Of a stretch of 64,000 nt of DNA, positions 36,101 through 44,949 are shown in pieces (the first letter of the stretch is position 1; every line of letters begins with the position of its first letter). The DNA is from Pterobdella sp. o SKG-2022 (Eukaryota > Annelida > Clitellata > Hirudinida > Piscicolidae). The stretch spans positions 16,262,589-16,326,588 of the forward strand of contig OZ038320.1 in NCBI GenBank assembly GCA_964035795.1. Reading direction: 5' to 3'. The notes beneath the pieces are model-generated. The model was not told the DNA's origin and searched no databases. It saw only the letters and a program-made list of their open reading frames with translations. A program made the position numbers and the translations under genes.

Positions 36101-39100
36101 TCATTCTCTTTTAATAGTAAAAATATCGATTATACTACTATAAACATAGAATAAACTATAATTTAAACAATATTGTCGAATACTTCAAACATAACGAACT
36201 AGTTGTAAACACTGCTAGAAAAAATTTCCTAATCTTTCACAATAACAATGTAAAAGTAGACTATTCTAAAATAATACTAAAGCTGGATAATAATCAACTC
36301 GAGCACAAAAATAATATCAAGTTTTTAGGAGTTTACTTTGACGATAAATTAACTTTTAAAGAGCATATAATAAAATTAAATAAGGAATTCTCAAAATGTA
36401 TAGCAACTCTTTATAAGTTAAAATTCTTCATACCGAAAAACAACTCAATGAATGTCTATAAATCAATTTTCCAATCAAAATTAAACTACATCTGGGCATC
36501 TACCTGCACTAATAGAATAACTAAACTTCGAAAACTCCAAAATAAAGCCATTAGCATCTGCCTAAATCTAAGACAAACTGACCATATCGACTATAATAGT
36601 TTTAACATTCTGGGCATGAAAAAACAAACCAAATGTAAATTAATAATATACATGTATAAGCACAAACATAATCTCCTCAACCCAGCTCTAATAAAAATCT
36701 TCAAGTTAAACACAAATAATAACCGTAATTTAAGATCTGCCAACAACTACAAAGAAGAAAAATAAAACACATATATACAGTATATAATATTAACTTACTA
36801 ACTCAGGAAAACGCAGGCTTATATGAAGATGAAGGCCCCAAGCCTCAAAAGGTGCACGATTTCGTCAAAAGCGTTTCTGCAAAGTTTGCTAAGGTTCGTT
36901 GTCATCAAAAAAGTGCTTCTTTATATTCTAATTAGACATTAGGTTTTTTCATAAAATTAATCAATTCAGTAATAAACAATAACTTTATTATTTATAATCG
37001 AAAATGTTAATATCTCAGAGAATTAATTATTCACGAACTGAGCATTTAATCAAAAATTGAATATATTAATAAATCTAAATCGTTTTCAATTGAATAAAAG
37101 TTGAATGCTTGACTACTAAGGCTGAAGAAAAGAAAAAAGAAGAAGGAATTAGAAAATTCAAGAAGAATATGAATGTAGACTCATATGCCGAATGCTATCC
37201 CGGGTTAGTTTTTTATTATTAAATGAGCAAATCAACCTTAAGTCACCCCTAATTGAAGTTTTGTTCGCGAAATCGATAGAATTTTGGGCGCTTTTCTATA
37301 TTAACTAAACTATTCCACGTAATTGATCAGAATAAATTTAAACAGCGTAATTTTTTTTAAACATGCAAGTAATTTAATTTGATAATTATTTTTGATATAA
37401 GAAAAAACAAAACTTGCATTTTTATATATATTTTGTGATAGAACAAATTTTAAATCAAGTACATTTTCAATATAAAGCCGGTTTGAGGCATATTTCAGAA
37501 TAAGCTATTGGTGGTGTTTTTATCCGGCATGTGGCTTAACAAAATTTGACGATGATAAATAAAAAACATATTTGCACACTATGGAAAATTAAATGATGAT
37601 GTTGAAATAAAATTCATTGAAGAGTTTTCTTTTTTCTTTAATAAAAGCGATGAATAAAATATTTGACTGAAAATTTCCGGTCTCATCATGTTTTTTTTGC
37701 AACATAAAATCAGTATTCTTAAATGGTCATTTGAGTTCCAAAACTTATGTCAAATTGAAAGTATTAGAGGCTATCTGGCAAGGACTGCTTTCAAAATGAA
37801 AAGATATTTTAGTGCATTCAAAACCTTTGAACCATTTATCATGCTTTGGAGAGTATGCCTTAAATTTATAAAAAAAAACAGAGTGAAATCCAACTGATTT
37901 ATTCATTACTTCGACAAACAACAACATTACAACAAATATGGAAAACATCAAAAACCATCCATGATCAAACCAAATAAAGATCCGACCTCACCATCACCTT
38001 GTAAACCCATTGCGTTACTTTCTCTAATAGCAAAATATTAAAAAAACAATTCTCTTCTACATAACCAACTAACAGTTTCTTCATTTCAAGATTTTAATTT
38101 CTTGTGTCAAGTGCCTGGCTAAATTTATTTTTTTCTTACATAATTTGATAAAATTTTTTTCGAAATTTATTAAGATTGTTTATTTCACGTCTTTCAATTA
38201 ATTTATTTAAACATTAACTTTCAATTTTTTATCTAAAACGTTGCGTACTTATAAAGAATGGCTGAATCAGTAGATGCGTTTGGAGATAGTGACGATGAAG
38301 CTGATTACACCAAGATGGATCAAGGTTGGTCAAAACCTTTTATCTTGTTATCCAATCATATTCTTTTGGTTAACCCATAGGTCAATTTGAATAAAGTTGA
38401 AAAAAAGGTTCAAAAGGCTGTTAGATTTATAAAAAATTTTAACCAAATATATATTCAATCTAATTATATTGGGACGCTGTACATGTCTCAGTAACTGGGG
38501 TTGATAGCAGTCGGTTTAGACTGATTATAGTATTATAGAGTAATTTATAAGAAAGCCCATTTATTTGGAAAAAAATTTTTAGACTCCTAGTCTGAGCTAA
38601 CGTCAAAAGTTAAATTCTCGACTTCCAGATCCACGGTTTCCACACTTTTCGAGTTTTCCTCGTCATTGTCAATTAAAAAAAAGATCATTTGCCTTTGTTG
38701 GTGACATGTCTTTTATAGGATAACAGGAATAATTGAACAATACTCTATACCTTAATATGTCCCTATACTTTTGATGCTTAATTTTTCCGACACTTCGTTT
38801 TGTAAGCACATCTTTTTCATCGTCTATTTTTCTAAAAATGCATGAAGTACAGAATCTGATCAAACTTGTTTCTTTTAATGCTTCGTCAAGGATTTACATT
38901 TCTATCAGTTTCCTTCACTTTGAACGAGATTCATCGTAGAAGGTTTTGAATCCTTTTTAACTTGTTGCAATGAGTTTAGTTTTTAAAATATATTTTCACA
39001 ATTTCACTAATATTTTCGAAAAGGTTAAAAAGTATTTTTATATTTTAACGATGAAAGCGCTTTTAAAGCGAATTCTGTTTGTAAATTGCGCGCTATAAAA

Positions 39101-41140
39101 ATCAATATAAATTTCGTGTGCTGACACTATGGCTAATTAGCTAACTATATATGCAGATGGTAAAAAAATTATTTATTCACAAAAGAATTAACGGTTTTTT
39201 TTTTCATGAATACCTTTAGAAATTTAGAAATTAAAAATGTAAATTACATCCATAGGGATCAAAAATGAAAAGACAAATTAAAAATATATTACTAGAATTA
39301 AAAAGCCAAGATGCGGGCAGAGAGATTAAACCTTGCGTTGAAGGGCTTGTGAAAAATGAAAAAAACACCCATGCAGAGAAGTGTGAGGAAAGGAATGTAA
39401 CATAGTCTTTATAGCAGAAATTTAAAAATCAAGAGTAATAGACAATGGAACTATTTAATTATTACTACTACTATTTCTATTAAACATATTCTTAAGTATA
39501 TCAAGTAATTCTATATACACTAATCTAATCCTAAATTTCATAAAAAAAATAAACTGAGCCAAATGACCACTATTTAAAAGACCATGATTAGTATATAATT
39601 GTTTATACCGTGTTAGGACCGATTCAAAAGTACCGTCGCACAAATATGCTTGTTGTGGAGCAATTGCTAATCGTTGATTGGTTTAAGCACGACCAAGGAA
39701 TTAAATTGATATTAAATAAATCTTTTTGCTCTATGTGTAAGACGAGGAGTCAGATTAGAGACCAAGTCATTGTCTCTCTTTATGAGGACGATCCTCTTCT
39801 CCATCTCCAAATTCAAAATCGCTTATTATAAAACGACCCATATTAATCTACCAAATAAACATTTAAAAGTTAAAAGAATTCTGCTTTATTTTAAATTCAT
39901 AAAAAACTTATTCCTGGTCTCTAGCTTAAAAAAAATTTAATGTATTTATGAAACAATAGATTCGTAAAAAAAGTTTCATGGATTTTTATCTTATAAATAT
40001 ATTTAAAATTTAAAAAAAATGTATTTACGAAACAGTAGATTGGTTAAAAATAGTGTAGAAATATAGTTATTATATATTATATAATAAATATAATATAATT
40101 ATAATTTGTTTACTAACTACATGTTCACAATACCTGCATATTGTGAATAATAGGGATGTGCGCTCGTATCAAAAACATAAATTTATGTTTTTAAAAATAA
40201 TTTTTGTGAAAATAAAAATAATTCTCAAAAGTTTTTCAAAACAGTTTAACTTTTAATAGTTGAAAACAATTCGTTAAATATTTATCAGTCTCAAAATATT
40301 TCAAACCTTTTAACCTAAGTAAAGACTAAGATAATAATATTAATTGTACAATTTGATAATACCACGCATTTTATATGGCATGTTTAAAACGATAGACTTT
40401 CTGTAAGTTCTTGTATCAAGTCCCACAGTATCAGACAACATCTTCGGCCTGAAGTTTCTCAACATAAAGGCACTTGTTTCACCATGCACGCAACTGAATT
40501 ATTGAATGTTTTGTCTCAATTTTACAACATTTAACGAAAAAAATTTTTGAAAAAGTTTACACATTTTTTCAATGAAAATGTGTTTATCCAATTGAAAATA
40601 TTAAACAAGTTATCAAAATCCCTTTGAAGTAGTTTTAAGAGTTTATTATGTTATTAATATTTAATATACACATTTTTCAATGTCAAAATTTTAAGAATAT
40701 AGCTTTCAAATTGAAAATGAATAGCAAAGATCTATACGCGGTATTTCCAGTTTAGATATTTTAGTTTTAAACAAATAACTATAAATTTAAATTATTTGAA
40801 ATCAAGGCAACAGAAAGGGACCGGTAGGTAGATGGGACTTTGAAAATCAAGATGAGTATTCAAGTTATATGTCATCTAAAGAAGCCATGCCCAAGTTCAT
40901 TTTCTTTGTTTAGAATTTAATTTATAAATGTATTTTTTAGTTAATATAATTATTTTTATTCATTTTTTTAACTACAGAGCGGCTTTCCAATATGGAGTCA
41001 AAATGGCCGATGGAAGAAAGACTAGAAGAGCAGGGCCTAGAGACGATAAAAAGGAGCATGATCGAGAGTGGGCTAAAATAAAAACCATGATTGAAAAACG
41101 AAGGCCAGAAGGTCCTTCCAATAAAAAAATTAAAATGTAA
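19217..41140 (+). CDS. IK: RED/IK splicing factor, 18-exon gene
   Basis: RED (IK) is a nuclear component of the spliceosomal B complex that works with SMU1. Predicted exons: 19217-19226, 19280-19349, 19413-19529, 19602-19649, 19850-19919, 20130-20218, 21288-21402, 25480-25538, 26737-26783, 26884-26990, 30971-31130, 31310-31358, 32911-33004, 36807-36893, 37121-37203, 38257-38324, 40807-40894, 40978-41140. They sum to 1524 nt (507 residues; human RED is 557), and every junction keeps phase. Family landmarks in order: NSDFRKLLMTPR near the N terminus, HYAQLKKEED, KEKYRDR, GGDMEHTHLVKGLDYSLL, PGRMAYIFDLED, DVPTTLMRSRADL, RNNDIVVNK, SYFEKP, DSYAECYPG, DYTKMDQG, GRWDFENQDEYSSYM and the C-terminal AAFQYGVKMADGRKTRR. 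The human RD/RE dipeptide tract is reduced to a short charged stretch in exon 13. The start is the ATG before a 10-nt coding exon. Introns reach about 4 kb and hold transposon debris. Least certain: the 72-nt intron 3, which removes an unlikely hydrophobic stretch, and the exon 11-13 junctions. Confidence 0.93.
20219..21287. other. RED/IK intron 6, no recognised element
   Basis: T-rich intronic sequence. A short inverted pairing of CACCATGAA and TTCATGGTG occurs near 20872-20925. No coding fragment was recognised. Confidence 0.4.
22031..24116 (+). mobile_element. PiggyBac element with TTAA flanks
   Basis: The termini are CCCGTTTGTGCCCA on the left and GGGCACAAACGGG on the right, each flanked by TTAA (22027-22030 and 24117-24120), the piggyBac target. 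Sub-terminal palindromes TGATCTCATATGAGATCA recur at about 22046, 22508 and 23968. The interior is about 2.09 kb and carries a decayed plus-strand transposase at about 22720-23630. Confidence 0.9.
22720..23630 (+). pseudogene. PGBD-type transposase relic
   Basis: Recognisable C-terminal half of a PGBD transposase: ALCGSSSYC region, FFDNFF-like residues near 22930, then NIKDNRLRKGFLTDKKTMNK and RNTHSYSFDSNEEILILRWL. These match the family blocks DNFFTS, LKDKKTMKKQKRGS and FDTNEEI-VVRWND. Stops and frameshifts occur after ELESKV (23218) and further on. Only the 23036-23218 frame is open. It cannot make an active protein. Confidence 0.8.
24720..25140. repeat. Palindromic MITE, family B, with perfect hairpin
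   Basis: Positions 24949-24995 and 24997-25043 are perfect 47-base inverted repeats around one central A. The arms include TTCGATAAGTACAACCTTAT. The outer TTTTTGATACATTTATT/AATAAATGTGTCAAAAA pair extends the hairpin to about 155 bases. The tail motif GATACATAAGATGTCTC follows at 25112. A diverged partial arm lies at 24728-24780. Confidence 0.85.
25749..25900. repeat. Palindromic MITE, family A, perfect arms
   Basis: Positions 25769-25801 and 25846-25878 are perfect 33-base inverted repeats containing GACACGAAGCTTTTCGTAA. Outer imperfect arms (AAGTAAGAACA left, TGTTCTTACTT right) define an element of about 150 bases. A related half-site lies at about 25993-26004. Confidence 0.85.
27043..27072. 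repeat. (ATT)n microsatellite
   Basis: Ten uninterrupted ATT units lie directly downstream of RED/IK exon 10. Confidence 0.9.
27120..28195 (+). mobile_element. LINE 5' portion: endonuclease end and RT domain 0
   Basis: The plus strand encodes LEFAVANELVVINSRFKKRF, then CKTQINYILY (endonuclease), a Trp/Lys-rich linker (KQTWGWNDKVQQAVSHKRKC, then FKVWKAGG), and KKEAWREHYMHLFSVEFSW and MSLGKAAGSSGIVAEVLKAA. The last block matches the GKAAGPSGIV-E--KAA start of RT in a widespread animal LINE family with a zinc finger inside the ORF. Frameshifts lie at about 27230, 27615 and 27945. The rest of the RT is missing here. Confidence 0.8.
28190..28345 (-). repeat. Poly(A)-tailed repeat, copy 1
   Basis: Read on the minus strand, CCCCACACCTTTTCACCTG, AAAATAAGTACCACACTGGG and GAGAGTCTGTGGACCG lead to an end GAGCATCCTCGGGGTG-like plus a run of A. 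A copy lies at 34150-34245 on the same strand beside a different LINE. The A-tail suggests a SINE or a LINE 3' terminus. Confidence 0.65.
28346..28890 (-). mobile_element. LINE RT palm plus in-ORF zinc finger
   Basis: Read leftward: IKVGVHQGSALSPLLFMLVM, then MLYADDVVLTAES (intact YADD), LKINIKKTKYMFSG, and a zinc-finger stretch CGCCGKGVGSNSILCNKCKK with WCHKRCSG, then EVVESFNYL. A Cys/His finger between the RT thumb and C terminus marks the same family as the plus-strand piece at 27.1-28.2 kb and the C terminus at 33.2-33.65 kb. Confidence 0.85.
28960..29350 (-). mobile_element. LINE C-terminal fragment, inverted relative to next
   Basis: The minus strand reads HVLNMPDERLPKRLLFGELI, KASLKHCSIDPDIWEKIPQD and RRVEEQKQKRQRRKIRVS, the usual C terminus of a LINE family (RL-KQLLYGEL, DTLKASLKDF). 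It partly repeats, in opposite orientation, the coding content of 29745-29870. Confidence 0.75.
29361..29880 (+). mobile_element. LINE C-terminal fragment
   Basis: The plus strand reads TVNGEKLTVAEKFIYLGSTL, ARASSTFGRLRKQVWERRGI, VVLPTLLYAC, stop, TWTVYSRHARQLNSFHMRCL and LRWAGHELKMLDESLCK. This is the region just past the RT of the same family as the preceding inverted piece. Confidence 0.8.
29881..29990 (-). mobile_element. LINE linker scrap
   Basis: The minus strand encodes QLELRRMQNEWLSEKADKMH and CFADQKTRR, matching the LINE linker pattern MQD-WLS-KADEIQ-YAD. With the two flanking pieces it makes a three-part mosaic of one family in alternating orientation. Confidence 0.65.
29991..30337 (+). 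repeat. Direct duplication, copy 1 (about 350 bp)
   Basis: The stretch from AAATCCTGGTTGTTCTATGG to about TTTGACAATGAAGTTGT is nearly identical to 35647-35993, with only a handful of differences. Both copies translate to the same 76-codon frame, which has no recognised domain. The left part matches a Jockey-like LINE linker (minus strand); the right part carries a family A MITE half (CACGAGGCTTTTTGTAAG). Confidence 0.85.
31372..32880. other. RED/IK intron 12: decayed coding-like debris
   Basis: Between about 31490 and 32250 the sequence is less AT-rich and yields short frames (QLKWVSNEFFIKLKKKAHHL, IVPNCSVCSPIHEKDENNSY; KPDDTYQKLTIKFDYL) full of stops. It looks like a transposon relic, but I cannot assign the family. 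32440-32750 also lacks a recognised feature. Confidence 0.4.
33037..33175. repeat. (GATA)n microsatellite
   Basis: About 33 TAGA units with occasional TAAA or TAGC variants, immediately downstream of RED/IK exon 13. Confidence 0.95.
33190..33660 (-). mobile_element. LINE C-terminal fragment (zinc-finger family)
   Basis: The minus strand has a clean frame: MLFGNEVWSLRQNEFDIQER, TERAMVRGICRMNLSDR, KASGVRWFGHVMRRNEGDVL. It ends in an (IR)PPS-like tail. This matches the C terminus of the LINE family whose RT and finger are at 28.3-28.9 kb. The frame of 134 codons has no internal stop, so this copy is comparatively young. Confidence 0.85.
33790..34130 (-). mobile_element. LINE 3' end with (CAT)n tail
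   Basis: Read leftward, LRDRLGIPDITEVLRKNRLR, then WFGHVTRMDAGNPAS, degrades into the 3' non-coding part ATGCTAGTATGGGAACGGGC and a CATCATCAT tail. Similar LINE 3' ends are common in molluscs and other lophotrochozoans, but this does not fix the host. Confidence 0.7.
34150..34245 (-). repeat. Poly(A)-tailed repeat, copy 2
   Basis: Same sequence class as 28190-28345 (ACCTTTTCACCTG, AAAATAAGTACCACTCTGGG, AGAGTCTGTGGACC), ending on the minus strand in CTTGAGGTAAAAAAAAT. It follows the Jockey-like LINE C terminus directly. Confidence 0.65.
34250..35646 (-). mobile_element. Jockey/CR1-like LINE, RT and C terminus
   Basis: Read leftward: a linker; HNRAAFRKERSIDVVWTHKM and KIQGIDLSSAFDSVNRE at 35.3-35.1 kb; a second palm block TALDTVNIHQLIHKIQ with FLANYLKGRQQYTIYNN and KTGVPQGAF at 35.0-34.83; then the C terminus LRTITGCTIDTNTQHLHSET (34.7). 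The YADD region is lost near 34.8. The two successive palm-start blocks come from different families, so at least two elements are fused here. Confidence 0.75.
35647..35993 (+). repeat. Direct duplication, copy 2 (about 350 bp)
   Basis: Partner of 29991-30337 at near identity. This copy sits exactly between a minus-strand LINE on its left and a plus-strand LINE RT on its right. The left part is continuous with the LINE linker, which suggests this is the source locus and 29.99 kb the derivative. Confidence 0.85.
35985..36770 (+). mobile_element. LINE RT 3' half
   Basis: The plus strand encodes LQGSIPGSLLFLTYIIDFPL, then IMYADDITISFSF (YADD intact), NNIKFLGVYFDDKLTFKEHI, FQSKLNYIWAS and LQNKAISICLNLR, a CR1/Jockey-type RT and thumb. 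One frameshift lies at about 36155. The 105-codon end frame is open. It is cut by RED/IK exon 14 sequence soon after. Confidence 0.8.
37680..38060 (+). mobile_element. LINE fragment, RT start
   Basis: Around 37940-38040 the plus strand reads KHQKPSMIKPNKDPTSPSPC, then KPIALLSLIAKY, matching the RPIALLS block at the start of CR1/Jockey RTs. The open frame before it (37688-37897) is not recognisable. Confidence 0.5.
38560..38880 (-). other. Coding-like minus-strand segment, unassigned
   Basis: A frame IRFCTSCIFRKIDDEKDVLT, then VGKIKHQKYRDILRYRVLF and KDMSPTKANDLFF, is followed after a run of A by an acidic stretch NDEENSKSVETVDLEVENLT ending DVSSD and a stop. Its composition looks protein-like, but a one-base slip in the homopolymer is needed and I recognise no family. 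It could be a transposon relic within RED/IK intron 16. Confidence 0.3.
39440..39830 (-). mobile_element. MULE transposase fragment
   Basis: The minus strand gives CDGTFESVLTRYKQLYTNHG, then GHLAQFIFFMKFR. This matches the MULE DDE block DGTFK-CP--F-QLF-IHG followed by H--PLVF-LL. The first catalytic Asp is present; the remainder is not. Confidence 0.65.
39831..40806. other. RED/IK intron 16, AT-rich
   Basis: No element or ORF was recognised beyond the MULE scrap to the left. Confidence 0.4.
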
Positions 41141-41220
41141 TTCCTTAAAAATACAAAAACTATCTAATTATATTTTATCGGTTTTGTAATTTGGCAAAGT
41201 TCTTATGTTTAAAATGGAAA

Positions 41221-41226
41221 AATAAA
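41221..41226 (+). promoter_or_regulatory. Likely poly(A) signal of RED/IK
   Basis: A canonical AATAAA lies about 80 bases after the RED/IK stop codon in otherwise AT-rich sequence. In such DNA the hexamer occurs often by chance, so only its position supports the call. Confidence 0.5.
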
Positions 41227-41395
41227 ATTATATTTCTTTCAATTCCAAAAGCGTCCAACAAATTTTATATCGACTTGATTTTTAATGATAGGACTGACAT
41301 TACTTCCCGAACTTTTATTGAGTGTAACATTTTTAAAGTATGATAGCGTTGTTCGTATCGGTCGAATCTTTTTGAAAATACGTTTTTAAGGCATT

Positions 41396-41515
41396 AATGA
41401 TTTTTTCAAAAACCAAACCGTAAAATGAATATGATTTCAGAAGACTAGTAAGTTTATTAAGGTACCTCAATAAACTTACTAGTCTTCTGAAATCATATTC
41501 ATTTTAAGACATTAA
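41396..41515. repeat. Perfect hairpin, 37-bp arms
   Basis: Positions 41422-41458 and 41469-41505 are exact inverted repeats (arm core GATTTCAGAAGACTAGTAAG) around AAGGTACCTC. The left flank TTTTTTCAAAAACCAAACCG is shared with the interior of the piggyBac element at about 22278, which ties the hairpin to that family. Confidence 0.85.
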
Positions 41516-41959
41516 TAATATTAAAAAAAGTTTGAATCCTTTTGTTCAAAATTTCAGCTTGAAGTGCACATTTGAAATCAACTACTATATGAAAAACGTT
41601 TTTTCGTCTTAAATACAAACTAAAAAAATTTCTTGATGCCAAAAAATTTTCTATTTTACTTATAATTATTATTTTAAATCAGTAATATTTATCTAATAAA
41701 TAATATTTTATGTAATAAACCATGATGAAAATTGTATAGAAATTTTTTATCAAGTGTTAAAAAAATTCAAAATTTTATTCTTAATAAAACAGGGTTCAAA
41801 ATTTTTACAACTAAATTTTCAGTAATTAAATGTCCATTCTCCGTGAGCATTGAAGAAAGTTTAGCCAATTTTGGTTGCACAATAATGGTAAACAAAATAT
41901 GATAATATAAAAAATGAATATAATTTTGTGGGTAGTTTTCCGTTGTTACGGTATAGAAA

Positions 41960-42000
41960 CTGTGTATATGTCTGTAAGAAGTGACTGGGTGCCTATATAT
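41960..42000 (+). repeat. Short LTR-like repeat, copy 1
   Basis: GTCTGTAAGAAGTGACTGGG plus a TATATATA stretch is shared with 43369-43405, just upstream of the gag-like ORF. It is probably a fragment of the same LTR. Confidence 0.5.
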
Positions 42001-42029
42001 ATAGTCGCATCCTTCAGTCGTAGACTATG

Positions 42030-42850
42030 GAATTGCGCCTGTTGAAGAACTTGTCGTGCACCGTCTGTTGTGGCTGTAGAGGCCGATCTTTAATTTGCAG
42101 TGTCGGCCACAGTTTGGGCAGATGAAGACTGGTGCGTTGTTTTGTTGCTCGACGGATGTGTGCTGGCTGGCTTTTCTCTAAAGTCTTTTAACTTCTGCTT
42201 GTTTAGCCATTTTTCCTTCCCTATATGACAGTCCCTTGAATACCGTAGATTTCCAGGTTGATCTGTTTGCAGCAAGTTTCTCCCAGTTGTCTGTGTCTAT
42301 ACCGCATGCCTTTATGCCGCGCTTTCAGACATCCATGAAGCGAAGGCATAGACGACCTTTCTTGCGTTTGCCTGTTGCAAGTTCGCTGTACAAGAGGTCT
42401 TTCGGTATGCGTCCATCATCCATTCTACGCACATGGACTATCCAGCGAAGGCGCCTCTGTCGAAGGAAGGTGTACATGGAGGGTATGTCTGTCTTGGCGA
42501 AGACTTCGGTGTTAGTGACTTTGCTCTGCCAGGTGATACAAAGAATTCTGGACAGGCACCTCATATGGAAGGTTTGAAGTTTCCTTTCCTGATGCGCATA
42601 GGTCGCCCAAGATTCGCTGCGGTAAAGCAGGGTACGGATGACACAGGTCTGGTAGGCTTTGACTTTGGTGGTGATAGTGAGATGTTTGTTATTCAGAAGA
42701 ATGGAGAACCAGTACATCTGGTTAGAAGATTGACTGCAGCAGCTGCCAGAACATCAGTACGGCTCATGCCTGCCTATGGGACTGCGCTCCAGATTTTTTG
42801 TCGGGGTTTACTCCTTTAGCCTTTGCAGAACTAACTGCTGCCTCAAGGCA
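42030..42850 (-). mobile_element. LINE C-terminal region with terminal zinc finger
   Basis: The minus strand gives KVKAYQTCVIRTLLYRSESW, RKLQTFHMRCLSRILCITWQ, RQRRLRWIVHVRRMDDGRIP, then YSELATGKRKKGRLCL, and after a stop a C2H2-like finger CPNCGRHCKLKIGLYSHNRR C. This is a well-known animal LINE C terminus. The 130-codon stretch at 42717-42325 is open. Confidence 0.85.
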
Positions 42851-43364
42851 GTGGAGCTATTTGATCCATAGCTGAGATAATAATATGTTATTAACATTAT
42901 TATTATTATAGGAGGTTATGGTATAATTATCATATAAGATTTAAATGATCGCAAATATTTCGGTAGCAATACAACAATATAAAAATTTATAATACTAATG
43001 ATATTAAGAGCAGAAAGTTTTTATTTCCATTTATATGAAAAATATAATAACAATTTAGTCTAAGATAAAATAGTAAGAAATAATAATAATTATAAAATAA
43101 GTGAATATTCTGATGTATACATATTTTCAATAGTATAAAAAATATGATTTCCCAATGTTCAGCAGTAACAGAAAAATAACTTCTAGGTTTTGAACAATTT
43201 TTGGGTCCCTGTCTCTCAAACGCTTAGCATCAGCATCTAAAAAAAAACTTTAAAAGTTATGGAAAAAAAATTTAAATAAAGTCCATTCCCTTCATCCAAA
43301 TAAAAATACCTCAAAATCTTTCACAACTATCCAGGACGAGCCAATAAAAAAAGCAATATTTGTA

Positions 43365-43540
43365 TAAGTCTGTAAGAAGTGACTGGGCGCCTATATACAT
43401 ATATAGCGTTGACATTTACTCTGTGTGTGCGATAAAATTTGGTTGATTCGTATTCTAGTTACTATGATTAGTGAAGTGCTTCTATAATGTTAATAAAAGT
43501 CTATTTTTTCAGTTGTGAACCCACACACAATACAAGATAC
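43365..43540 (+). repeat. Putative LTR / leader of Gypsy-like element
   Basis: It begins with the sequence shared with 41960-42000, contains a TATATA-type box and ends just before the gag start. The matching 3' LTR was not found, so its boundaries are guesses. Confidence 0.45.
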
Positions 43541-43544
43541 AACA

Positions 43545-44900
43545 ATGGCGACGAAGACAAGCGAACAAATTGATATGTTGCTGAAATTCATGAAAGAAAG
43601 TGAACAAAAAATAGAAAAAAAACTTCTCCGAAAAGAAGAAAAAAAAGTGCACCAAGAAGAAAAAAGAATTCGTCGAGAAGAAAAAAGAATTTGCCGAGAG
43701 GAAGAAATAATTCGCCGAGAGGAAGAAAGAATTAGCCGAGAAGAAAAAGAAAAACTACGCCGAGAAGAAGAAGAAGAAGAAAAACTACACCGAGAAGAAG
43801 CAGCTAACAGAGAAAAACAATTTTTAGCATTGTTCAAAGTCTTACAACTTCCTAATTCAAACGCTGAATCAACAAATTTTGCAAACCGACTGGAAAATTT
43901 CTCACATGACCCTGACTCAAGGTGTACTTTCACGCTTTGAAGGTTTAGTGAATACCGAAGAAGCAGATATGTCTTTAAGGAGCAAATCTAACTTATTAAT
44001 AAATAAGTTGGATGCTCGCGCGTATAGAGTATTTAGAGACGCAATTTTGCCAAAAAGAGCTACAGACATTGATTATGAAGAAACAAAAAGAATATTGGAG
44101 AAACTATTTCGAGACAAAGTTTTTTTATTCAAGAAAAGGTTTGAGTTTTTCAATTTGATTAAAAAATCTTCCATACCGATGAGAACATATGAAGGCATAG
44201 TAAACCGCTTGTGCGAAATAACTAAAGTGGAAGAAATGTCAAAGGAAGATATCAAATGTCTTGTTTCCACATTAGGCTTAAAAACAGAAGAAGATAACAA
44301 TACATTAGTTAAACTAATTACCAAAATAAAGGAAAACAACTTTAGAAGATTTGATAAATACATGCGAAAAAATGATTCTTAACAAAAATGATGCAGACTT
44401 AGCTAAAAAATTCATTTCGAAAGCAAAGCAAGATTCCAAAAAATGTCATAAAGAAGGCTTTAGCAAAGATTCTGATAATAAAATAAAGACTTGTTATTTG
44501 TGCGGCTCAAAAGAATCTTTTGAAACGAGATTGTTGGAGATTAAAAAAAGAATACGTGCCAATGAGAAGGAACAATATACGTAGAAAATATGGAAATTAC
44601 AACTGGAATAAAAATGTGTATCACGAACAAAATTCTAAGCCACGATTTAGAAACAATCGATCTGAGTTCAAAGAGTTCAAAGATGGTAAAATAGAAAAAA
44701 CATTAATGATATAACGACAGATAACAGAACAAAAAAGAAGGTATGCATGGGTTAAGATAAATAAGGCAGCACCGATATGCATGCAATTAGATTGTGGAGC
44801 GGAAGTCACAATAATAAGTGAAGAAACATGGAAAAAATCGGAAGTCCAAAATTAGATAAAGCGCAGTGGAATTTGAAAGCAGCTAATGTTAGCTGAATTG
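43545..44900 (+). mobile_element. Gypsy-like retrotransposon gag-protease relic
   Basis: From the ATG at 43545 a charged coiled region of RREE/REEK repeats (about residues 30-95) is followed by a capsid-like helical segment (for example NLLINKLDARAYRVFRDAIL), a half zinc knuckle (CYLCGSKESF; the later His/Cys are not in frame) and, after further breaks, a retropepsin-like active site LDCGAEVTIISEETW at about 44790. The protease has Cys in place of the usual Ser/Thr after Asp. Frameshifts lie near 43900 and 44370. RT and integrase are absent, so the element is dead. Confidence 0.7.
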
Positions 44901-44949
44901 AGGTAATGAAACAATAAACTTTATGCAAATGTTATCGGCGAACACAATA

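Noticed and set aside
42433..42819. 128-residue plus-strand protein
   Set aside because: Antisense shadow of the LINE C terminus, which has clear homology on the minus strand.
43490..43933. Ser/Arg-rich minus-strand protein
   Set aside because: It is the antisense shadow of the charged coiled region of the gag-like ORF.
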